Assembly (NCBI RefSeq): GCF_002289455.1
Contig: NZ_NTFS01000006.1
Location: 1-42,618 of the forward strand
Source of the DNA: Brunnivagina elsteri CCALA 953
GTDB lineage: Bacteria > Cyanobacteriota > Cyanobacteriia > Cyanobacteriales > Nostocaceae
Direction: 5' to 3'
Length of the DNA: 42,618 bases
In this document: piece by piece, positions 18,750-27,000 of the stretch
How the letters are laid out: the number at the start of each line of letters is the position of its first letter
How positions within the stretch are numbered: position 1 is the stretch's first letter
Position numbers and translations under genes: made by a program
Notes under the pieces: model-generated
Told to the model about the DNA's origin: nothing
Databases searched by the model: none
Seen by the model: only the letters and a program-made list of their open reading frames with translations

Positions 18750-19949
18750 TTAGATGTGAATCGCGACATCAACTTGTAGATTAGTTAAACCTGCAACTCT
18801 TTTACTATCACTGGGATTGTCTATACGAATTTTGACCTCAACTACTCTACGATCTGTATCAGCAGAAGGGTTGACGCTAAGAATACTCTGACGTTCAATT
18901 TGTAGTCCAATATCGTTGACAGTTCCGGGGATTTTGCCGCTAAATGCTGTACTAGTAATGAGCGCTTTCTGTCCAATCCGCACCTTTTCAACATCGGTTT
19001 GATACACTTCTGCGACTACGTACATCTGCGATGTAGTGCCAAGTTCAACTATTCCATTACTACCGATAACCTCTCCAGATTTAGCATGAATTTTGAGAAT
19101 TTTGGAGTTAATTGGGGATTTAACATAGGTAAGTTCATGTTCTGCTTGGGATTGTGTGACTGCACTAATAGCACTTTTGACTTCCGCTTCAGCAAGTTGA
19201 ACATCAACTGGACGTACTTCACTCAGACTTGCTAACTTTGCCTGTGCTTCCTGAATTTGGTCTTGTAAAGTGCTGACTGTGCGAGTTAATCCAGCTTGAG
19301 CTTCACGGATTTGTTGTTCGACTGTTTGCAACTGCAAGCGTTTAGTATCGGCAATTGATGCGGAAACAGCACCTTGTTTATATATTTGCTGGTAGCGATT
19401 ATTTTCCGTGCGAGCATTATTCAACTGTGCTTGCAACCTGGCAATTGTGGCTTGTTGGGCTGCGACTTCACCTTTTACTTGAGCTTGTAATCTGGAAATA
19501 GTCGCCTTTTGAGCGCTAATATCTCCAGTTTTAGCTCCCGCTTTAATTTGAAGAAGTTTGGCTCGCGCTACACTCACTTTATCAATTGCTTGCTGAAGTG
19601 CAGCAGCAGTTCTAGCATATCCTTCTAACCAGGCAACGACTTGTCCTATACGAACAGATTCACCATCCTTGATGAGAACCTTTTCAACTCGTACACCACT
19701 CAAAGAACTCGGTGCTGATAAGCGTCGCACTTCACCTTGAGGTTCGATGCGTCCTAATGCTGTCACGGCAACTCTCGCTGGAACTGTTTTTGTTGCTTTT
19801 TCCGCTTCTTTCTGAACCGATGCTTGATATCTTGTCAGGCTGTAAATAGATAACAGTGCAGCGATTAATCCTACTGTTAAAGCAAAAATTATTCGCCAGC
19901 GATAATTAGGTTTTGGTGTATAAAACTGACTATCATTGTCTACGGTCAT
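18750..19949 (-). CDS. hgdB: DevB-like membrane fusion protein, HgdB
   Basis: A periplasmic adaptor (HlyD/DevB family) of about 399 residues. A single transmembrane segment sits near the N-terminus (IIFALTVGLIAALLSIYSL). The first half of the lipoyl/barrel-sandwich domain follows (VTALGRIEPQGEVRRLSAPS), then a long coiled coil rich in Gln/Ala/Arg (about 110-265), the second lipoyl half (YVKSPINSKILKIHAKSGEV) and a beta-barrel with QTDVEKVRIGQKALITST. The ATG at 19949 (MTVDNDSQ) puts a short cytosolic tail before the membrane helix; a longer start at 19988 is possible. It is the first gene of the minus-strand hgd series and would work with HgdC and a TolC-like outer membrane channel to export heterocyst glycolipids. 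Confidence 0.85.
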   Translation of the reverse strand: MTVDNDSQFYTPKPNYRWRIIFALTVGLIAALLSIYSLTRYQASVQKEAEKATKTVPARVAVTALGRIEPQGEVRRLSAPSSLSGVRVEKVLIKDGESVRIGQVVAWLEGYARTAAALQQAIDKVSVARAKLLQIKAGAKTGDISAQKATISRLQAQVKGEVAAQQATIARLQAQLNNARTENNRYQQIYKQGAVSASIADTKRLQLQTVEQQIREAQAGLTRTVSTLQDQIQEAQAKLASLSEVRPVDVQLAEAEVKSAISAVTQSQAEHELTYVKSPINSKILKIHAKSGEVIGSNGIVELGTTSQMYVVAEVYQTDVEKVRIGQKALITSTAFSGKIPGTVNDIGLQIERQSILSVNPSADTDRRVVEVKIRIDNPSDSKRVAGLTNLQVDVAIHI

Positions 19950-19988
19950 ATTCTTATCCCAATAATGTACGCAAAGAATTAGCCCCAT

Positions 19989-21274
19989 TGTCTGAATCTA
20001 TTGCGAGAATGCGATCGCATTTATTCGACTCCCGGAGGGAGTATTCTGAAGATTCGCAGTAATTTAAGTAATTGAATACTTACTTTTGTAATGCTTCTGA
20101 AGTTTATAGGTTTGATATTGGAGCTTGAGAAGATTGCTGAGTGCAATGTCTTAAAAACATCATCTTTAAAAATATAGTCTTTAAAAATATAGTCTTTAAA
20201 ACATATCCATCACCAAATTTCGTAATGACTGCAATTGTAGAGATTTGCTGCCATATTTAGTAATTTGCCTTATAAATATACACCCAATTCCCGCAATTTT
20301 ATCTAATAATTTAGAGTCAATTTTTATGCAGTAAAATTTACTTAATCAGCATCAACATACTGAGGAATTTATTGTTAGAGATATAACAAAATACTATTAG
20401 ATATTTATTGGATAAACTTGTCTTTAAATATGACAAACTAGTTTATTTTTGTCAAGCGGGTAGAATTAATTAAAATAATTGCTAAACCAAGACAAATAAT
20501 GAGTGATTCGCAACTCTGATAGTTAACTTTATTCGCGATTACTTCAGAAAAAAGTCATATAAGCTACAGAATTTACACTGCATTTCCAAATATTTCTGAT
20601 AAAAGGTAAATAGTTTAATAATGGTAGTTTAGCTGCATATACCCACCCCCTTCTCCCTACCTTGCGGGTAGAGGGAGTCAAATCATGTTCACTAGGGTGG
20701 AGTCGAAATAATATGCGGCTTCACATTAAATTGGTATTAGACAATTTTCTTTGATTTGAAACACAATTCTGATATGGGCTAACTCCCGCATCATACCTCG
20801 ATGCGGTAGATTATGCTTTATCTAAGATATTTACAAATAAAAAGTGAGAAATAATATAGGGAACAAGAGACTACTAATATCAGTCTCACACCCTAATTGT
20901 TAGTCATGTACTTATTAGTGGGAAAGAAATGTAAATAGCGAACAAAAATTGTTTAGTGGTGCTTTTCTGGTTTTCCAAAATTTATTTATAGGGTGTATTG
21001 ATTAAGTACATTCATAATTGCTAGCTACTTGCTGAATCACAACATCTAATTCTAGAATAAATCCACTTTCGATTTTACTATTGCTCTTCAGTTTTAGGTT
21101 AAATTTCAGTTGTAGTTTAATTTGTAGTTTATAAGTTAGCTGGAATTCTTAATAATTAAGACATGTCAATCAGAATTCTCACTTACCTGCTTAACCTTTG
21201 TCTGAATACTCATCAAATATATTGGGTATCTTGTTCTATTAGTAATTTAACTTGGCACTAGGAGGAACCCAATT
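19989..21274. other. Large divergent intergenic region between hgdB and the ParB-like gene
   Basis: About 1.3 kb without a supported gene. It holds a HIP1 site near 20011, an ACTCCC-GGA-GGGAGT hairpin (20028-20042), a 15-bp tandem repeat (20163-20206) and a dispersed palindromic repeat near 20653-20677. It must carry the promoters of hgdB (minus) and the ParB-like gene (plus). No GTA-N8-TAC box was found by eye. Confidence 0.5.
20163..20206. repeat. 15-bp tandem repeat upstream of hgdB
   Basis: TCTTTAAAAATATAG at 20163-20177 and 20178-20192, then a partial third copy (TCTTTAAAACATAT) to 20206. It lies about 210 bases upstream of the hgdB start. Confidence 0.8.
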
Positions 21275-22657
21275 ATGCCTACTGTGCTAGCAGTACTTAT
21301 CGATCAAATCAATATTGGTTCCAACCGTCGTCCAATTAAGGACAATAAGGTTGTCGAATTAATGCAGTCAATTCGTGCCAATGGTTTATTAAATCCAATT
21401 ACAGTCGATCGCAAATTTACTTTAATTGCGGGATTGCATCGACTTACCGCTTATAGATTGTTGGGGTTCGAGCAAATCGAGTGTAAAATCGTTAATTTTG
21501 AGGATGCTGATCATGCGAGGTTAGCAGAAATCGACGAGAACTTTATTCGTAACGAACTCGAACCTCTAGAGCGATACGAACTTTGGTTAGAACGCGATCG
21601 CATTCTGGAACGGATGGGATTGCGCTTCAAGCCGGGTGACAATCAGCACACTCACAAGCTAAGTGCAATAGGTGGTGAAATTAATTCACTACCTCCAAAA
21701 ACAACTTTGGACTTGGCAAAGGGTTTTGGTTACAGCGAGCGTTCTTTCCAGCAAGGGAAGCAAATAGCTAGGGATATTCATCCCGATATCAAGCAAAAAA
21801 TTATTGATACCAGGCTAGGCAAAAGTCGTACTATCCAACTAAAAATAGCAAGAACTGCCAACCTTGAACGCACGCAAGCAGAAACAGCCGAGAAAGCCTT
21901 TGAAGCGGCAATGCAACAAGGTGATAAAGTAGAAGCCGAATATCAAGCTAATTTAGCAAAGGAAGCTAGGGAAAAGCAAAAAGAGCTACAGCTACTAGCT
22001 TTCCAGCGTGAAACATCACCAGACAAAGCTGCTAATGGCTATGCCAAAAAAATCACAAAACCAATACCTAAAAAAGAGCTACCCGAACCCATTAATAATG
22101 GCAAACCTGTAGCAGCAGCAAATCAAACTGGGGTTGAACATGGTGAAAAATGGATGTTAAACAAGCATCTAATTTACTGTGGGAATACGGCAGGCAAGCA
22201 ATTTATTAACCTGTTACCCTCCGATGCCGCTCTTGCGATCGCAACCCTGTCATCCTTCTGGGAACACGATTATCTCGTTAATGAAGCTAGGGTTGTAGCA
22301 GTATTGCGATCGCAGGGAAATATCAATAATTTTTGCAGCAGTCATCAAATGCCATTTCAGCATGAGTTTATTTTAAATAACATCTACGTCGGTATTTTTT
22401 CCCATCACCTAATCCCTAAACCAGAAAATACCATTAATCTTGAAGGAGTCGAGGGGATTATCAGTTATTTGTTAAATATGTACAGTAACCCCAATAGCTT
22501 TGTGATAGCTCCATTTATGGGACATGGGGAAATTTTGGTTGGTTGCGATCGTTTATCACGTACATGTTTTATTGGTGACGAGAATCCAGAATTAATCAGT
22601 CGGGGTATTCAACGCTGGCAAAATTTAACTGGGAAACAGGCAAGAAAAATCATTTGA
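21275..22657 (+). CDS. ParB-like protein with degenerate DNA-methyltransferase C-terminal domain
   Basis: A 460-residue protein. Residues 1-95 are a ParB/Srx-like domain (QSIRANGLLNPITV, LIAGLHRLTAYRLLG, AEIDENFIRNEL). Residues 95-200 contain helices including the GFGYSERSFQQGKQIAR helix-turn-helix-like part, and 200-280 is a charged coiled-coil linker. The C-terminal third resembles the ParB-linked N4/N6-adenine methyltransferases: GEKWMLNKHLIYCGNT echoes their GDHRLLCGD start, and APFMGHGEILVGCDRL near residue 412 echoes their DPFMGSGTT. The catalytic DPPY loop is not there; the expected place (about 315-334) reads ALAIATLSSFWEHDYL. Methylation is therefore unlikely. A strong ribosome-binding site (AGGAGGAA) precedes ATG 21275. 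It may be a regulator; its role in the hgl island is unknown. Confidence 0.7.
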   Translation: MPTVLAVLIDQINIGSNRRPIKDNKVVELMQSIRANGLLNPITVDRKFTLIAGLHRLTAYRLLGFEQIECKIVNFEDADHARLAEIDENFIRNELEPLERYELWLERDRILERMGLRFKPGDNQHTHKLSAIGGEINSLPPKTTLDLAKGFGYSERSFQQGKQIARDIHPDIKQKIIDTRLGKSRTIQLKIARTANLERTQAETAEKAFEAAMQQGDKVEAEYQANLAKEAREKQKELQLLAFQRETSPDKAANGYAKKITKPIPKKELPEPINNGKPVAAANQTGVEHGEKWMLNKHLIYCGNTAGKQFINLLPSDAALAIATLSSFWEHDYLVNEARVVAVLRSQGNINNFCSSHQMPFQHEFILNNIYVGIFSHHLIPKPENTINLEGVEGIISYLLNMYSNPNSFVIAPFMGHGEILVGCDRLSRTCFIGDENPELISRGIQRWQNLTGKQARKII

Positions 22658-22691
22658 TTTCCCTCATATCCCGGAAATTACCCCCCTTAAT

Positions 22692-22757
22692 CCCCCCTTG
22701 GAAAGGGGGGAAACTAGAAATCAGAAATCCAGTTCCCTCCCCTTAATAAGGGGAGGG
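22692..22757. repeat. Pair of palindromic dispersed repeats
   Basis: First hairpin CCCCCCTT (22692-22699), loop GGA, AAGGGGGG (22703-22710). Second hairpin CCCTCCCCTT (22735-22744), loop AAT, AAGGGGAGGG (22748-22757), followed by TTAGGGTGGGG. A diverged copy of the second unit is at 1421-1458. These are typical cyanobacterial intergenic palindromes. Confidence 0.75.
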
Positions 22758-22870
22758 TTAGGGTGGGGTTCTTTTATTTTATTTGGGTTAATTTTTATAG
22801 ACTTTCAAATTTAATTGGTATTAACTCTACACATTTTCTTAATTCAAAATTACAATATCAAACTACAAAA

Positions 22871-22899
22871 CCCGGTTTCCTCAGGAAATCGGGCTTTTT
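22871..22899 (+). terminator. Rho-independent terminator
   Basis: CCCGGTTTCC (22871-22880), loop TCA, GGAAATCGGG (22884-22893), all ten positions pairing with one G-T wobble, followed by CTTTTT. It closes transcription from the ParB-like gene about 210 bases after its stop. Confidence 0.85.
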
Positions 22900-23342
22900 A
22901 ATTACTTTTCAATAAATTTTAAAAAAATATTTATAATATCAATTGCAGATACTATCTGAAAAACTACTAAAAAACGTACATGAATAACAAATTCAATTAT
23001 TATCTAATACCGAGCGATCGTAACATTATATACTGTTTTATTCTACTTTACATTTACATTATTAATTATGCACCAAATTCATAAAAATCTTGAAGTTCTT
23101 ATCCGAAATTTTATAGATATGTTAGTGTTTAAAGTAATTATGAAGCTCTCAATTGATAAAGCTCCTAGCGACTCAATCACGAGCGCATAATATCCAAAAG
23201 ATGGGAATAATTGATGGATAATGTGGTGTTATTCGATTGATTAGTAGAAAAGACTTATGAATAGGGGTGTTTTTGTAACGAATTTGCCAGACTCAAGTTT
23301 GTCAAAACTTTAAATTATATTATCTCGGACGCTAAATTAGCT

Positions 23343-23621
23343 ATGGCATTTATCAAGATACAAAACGTTGTTATTAACACGAGTTATGTTGCCGCAGTAA
23401 AATTGGATAGCAGGACTAGCTCTGGCGAAAAAAGCGTTTCTGTCTTAATAGCTACTCCCAAGTATCCATTATTTCAATTAGAATCAATTTCCCAAAATCT
23501 GTGCCACAACGAATGGATTGAGTTTACTGGTCAAGCAGCTAGCGCATTACAAGATTATTTTACGAGTTTCAACAATGTAATTGACCTATCACCACAGTAT
23601 CAGGAATCCACCGTGGTATAG
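23343..23621 (+). CDS. Small protein of unknown function
   Basis: A 92-residue protein without signal peptide or membrane helix. The first half is beta-rich (FIKIQNVVINTSYVAAVKLD, then KSVSVLIATPKYPL). The second half contains NEWIEFTGQAASALQDYFTS, ending FNNVIDLSPQ. I do not recognise a named family. The codon use looks real and a small gene in the corresponding place upstream of hglE exists in Anabaena-type islands as far as I recall. No Shine-Dalgarno sequence is visible before the ATG. It lies 478 bases upstream of hglE on the same strand. Confidence 0.55.
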   Translation: MAFIKIQNVVINTSYVAAVKLDSRTSSGEKSVSVLIATPKYPLFQLESISQNLCHNEWIEFTGQAASALQDYFTSFNNVIDLSPQYQESTVV

Positions 23622-24099
23622 CAATATTTGCAATTATATCATTTTGTTTGGAGCTAGTTATAGATATAGTTTAGGGGAATCACAAGTAAGCGACTTCAGA
23701 CACCTCAACTGATAAATCTGTAGCATTTTTTAGACTAAAATGGGATTAAAATTGCTGTTACATGGCTGAAATAATCAGAAGTGTCAGTTTTATTAGTTAT
23801 TCGTTATTTGTTATTAGTTATTAGCTATTAGATATGTGTTATTAAGTATTAGTACTTATTAACCAAGGGTGGGTAATGCTCACCCTAGAAATATCTCACA
23901 ACTAACTGTTAACCATTAACTATTAACACTTATTAATTGACGCAAAGGCTTCGATTACTGCAAATAAATAGCTGCTGTAAAGAACAGATAGCTCGTTTTT
24001 GGTTGGTAACAGAAATTACCGTAGCTTCATCAGAAGTTTGTGGGTCAGGGGTTTCCTTCCACAAAACTTCTCATCATCAACACTACCAAAGATTAGCCT
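23622..24099. other. hglE upstream region with tandem-repeat-like tracts
   Basis: No gene supported. It contains TTAGTTATTAG-like tracts (about 23794-23830) and TTAACTATTAAC-like tracts (about 23900-23940), typical of STRR sequence. A hairpin AGGGTGGG-TAATG-CTCACCCT lies at 23866-23886, and a GTA-N8-TAC sequence at 24006-24019. The main promoter of the hgl PKS genes should lie here. Confidence 0.55.
24006..24019 (+). promoter_or_regulatory. Candidate NtcA-binding site upstream of hglE
   Basis: GTA (24006-24008), eight bases, TAC (24017-24019): an exact match to the NtcA consensus GTA-N8-TAC, about 80 bases before the hglE start. A good TAN3T -10 box at the spacing expected for a class II NtcA promoter is not evident, so the site is tentative. 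NtcA drives many heterocyst genes, directly or through HetR. Confidence 0.4.
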
Positions 24100-27000
24100 A
24101 TGTCTGCTTCTTGGATAGATACTGCTTTGTCGCAATTAGAAGACCAAATTAAGGATTGTGAACAGGCATTATTAAAGTTTATTGAGGAGAAAAAGAGGAT
24201 GTCGGACAAACCTATGTCAACCAACAAGATGAACAGGAAACTGCAAGATAATCCGATTGCGATTATTGGGATGGCAAACCTCTTTCCCCAAGCAAGAAAT
24301 CTGCGTGAATATTGGGAAAATATTATTAATAAAGTTGACTGTATTACTGAGATTCCAGACTCCCATTGGAATGTCGATGATTATTATGATCCTAATCCAC
24401 GTACTAAAGAAGATAAAACATATTGTAAACACGGTGGGTTTATTCCTTATGTTGATTTTAACCCGATGGAATTTGGCTTACCACCAAATATTTTGGAAGT
24501 TACTGATGTGTCGCAATTGCTAAGTTTGGTGGTTGCGAAAGAAGCGATGGAAGATGCTGGGTATAGCACAACTAGCGAATTTAATCGCGAAAATGTAGGT
24601 GTAATTCTTGGTGTTGCTTCCGGAAAACAACTGGCAATGCCTTTGGCTGCAAGGTTGGAGTATCCAGTTTGGCAAAAGATTCTTAAAAGTAGTGGTTTAT
24701 CCGATGAGGATACTGAGAAAATTATTGGCAAATTCAAAAGTGCCTATGTGAAGTGGGATGAAAATGCTTTCCCTGGAATGCTAGCGAATGTTGTTGCTGG
24801 ACGAATTGCCAACCGTTTGAATTTTGGGGGTACTAACTGTGTAGTTGATGCTGCCTGTGCAAGTTCATTTGCGGCGTTAAAAATGGCGATTAGCGAATTA
24901 GTTGAACATCGTAGCGATATGATGCTTACGGGTGGGGTGGATACAGATAACTCCATCATGGCATATATTTCCTTTAGCAAAACTCCGGCTGTTTCTCCTG
25001 GTGATAAGGTTCAACCATTCGATGCTAAATCTGACGGGATGATGTTAGGTGAAGGCATTGGGATGGTTGTATTAAAACGTTTGCAAGATGCTGAACGGGA
25101 TGGAGACAAAATCTATGCGGTGATTCGCGGGATTGGCACATCAAGCGATGGACGCTACAAGAGTATATATGCACCTCGTCAAGAAGGACAGGTGAAAGCG
25201 TTACAGCGTGCTTACGATGATGCGGGGATTAATCCGGCAACCGTTGGGTTGGTTGAAGCCCACGGAACGGGAACAATGGCTGGTGATCCAACTGAGTTTG
25301 CATCGTTGCGGGAGTTTTTTGGCGATGACAATGCCAGAAAGCAGTATATTGCTCTGGGTAGTGTAAAATCCCAAATTGGGCATACGAAGGCGGCTGCGGG
25401 TTCTGCTAGTTTGATAAAAATGGCGCTGGCATTGCATCATAAGGTTTTACCAGCGACGATTAATGTTACCGAACCAAATCCCAAACTCAACATTAAAAAT
25501 TCGCCATTTTACCTGAATACGGAAACTCGTCCTTGGATTCGGGCAGAGAATGAAGCTCCACGACGCGCTGGTGTTAGTTCGTTTGGCTTTGGTGGTACTA
25601 ATTTCCACGTTATTTTGGAGGAGCATGTAACCCCAACAGCTAATACTAATCCCTATCGTCTCCACAGTACACCAGCAGAAATACTTCTATTTGCTGATAA
25701 TGTGACATCGTTACAAAGTCGATGCGAAGAAGTGTTAGCAAAGTTGCAATCCCACGCTGGGCAAAAAGATTATCTCGAACTAATTAAGGAATGCAAAGGT
25801 AATGAAATTCCTCTAAGTGCTGCGAGAGTGGGATTTGTGGCAGAATCTAGGGTTGAAGCTGCGAAATTGCTGCAAATGACCGTGGAGTTGTTGCGAACCA
25901 AATCTTCCTTACCAGCTTGGGAACATCCCCAAGGTATTTTCTACCGACAAAGCGGGATGGAATTGGGGGGTAAGGTTGTGGCTTTGTTCTCTGGACAAGG
26001 TTCCCAATATCTGGAAATGGGACGGGAATTGGTGATGAATTTCCCCAAAATGCAGCAAATGTTCGGTTACATGGACAGTTTGTTGCTGAAGGATAATTGC
26101 GCTCCACTTTCGGAAGTTGTTTTCCCCCATCCAGTGTTTGACGAGGTGGAGAGAAATGCTCAAATTGCGGCATTACAATGTACTGAATATGCTCAACCCG
26201 CAATTGGGATGTTGAGTGCGGGAATGTACAAAATCTTGCAGCAAGCTGGGTTCAAATCAGATTTTGTCGCTGGACATAGTTTTGGAGAATTGACAGCATT
26301 GTGGGCTGCGGGAGTCTTCAGTGATGAAGATTATAGCTTATTAGTGAAAGCACGGGGACAGGCAATGTCACCACCCCAAGACCCAGATTACGATGCCGGG
26401 GCAATGTTGGCAGTGAGAGAGGATTTGAGCAAAGTTGAAGCCGCGATCGCAAATTATCCTGGTGTTTCTGTTGCTAATTATAATTCTCAAAATCAGGTGG
26501 TTTTAGCTGGTCCTACGGCTGATATTCACCAAGCTCGCCAAGCTTTGCAGGATAAGGGTTATACTGCGATATTGCTACCTGTTTCGGCTGCATTTCACAC
26601 ATCCCTAATTGCCTTTGCCCAAAAGTCATTTACGATCGCACTACGTACTGTCAATTTCCAAACACCAAAAGTTCCCATTTACAGCAACGTCACAGGCAAT
26701 GTTTATCCCCAGGAACCCCAAGGGATTCAACGAATCCTGGAAACCCACCTTGCCAGTTCCGTACTATTTAAGCAGGAAATCGAGAATATTTATGGTGCTG
26801 GTGGTTATTGCTTCGTAGAATTTGGTCCCCGTAAAGTTCTCACCAACCTAGTTAAAGACATTTTGGGAACCCGTCCCCATATTGCCGTAGCCTTGAATGG
26901 TAGCAGCCATAAAAATAGCGATCGCACGCTGCGGGAAGCTGTTGTACAATTGCGTGTGGCGGGATTGCCCCTCAAAAATCTCGATCCTTACCAAGTACCG

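Larger units (their letters stand above)
22658..23342. other. Intergenic region with three hairpins, no supported gene
   Basis: After the ParB-like gene come two palindromic dispersed repeats (22692-22710 and 22735-22757) and a terminator (22871-22893). The remaining 450 bases are AT-rich. A 40-codon frame at 23068-23190 lacks a ribosome-binding site and was not accepted. Confidence 0.5.

Noticed and set aside
21002-21148. 49-codon stop-free stretch on the minus strand (KLQLKFNLKL... VVIQQVASNYECT)
   Set aside because: No start codon at its beginning and the N-terminal part is low-complexity Lys/Leu from repeated AT-rich words.
23068-23190. 40-codon plus-strand frame starting MHQIHKNLEVLIRN
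   Set aside because: No ribosome-binding site, no recognisable similarity and no RGSGR-like signal; AT-rich spacer can yield this by chance.
23937-24152. 71-codon frame overlapping the start of hglE
   Set aside because: Non-ATG start, Cys/His-rich composition of a random frame, and it overlaps the better supported hglE N-terminus.
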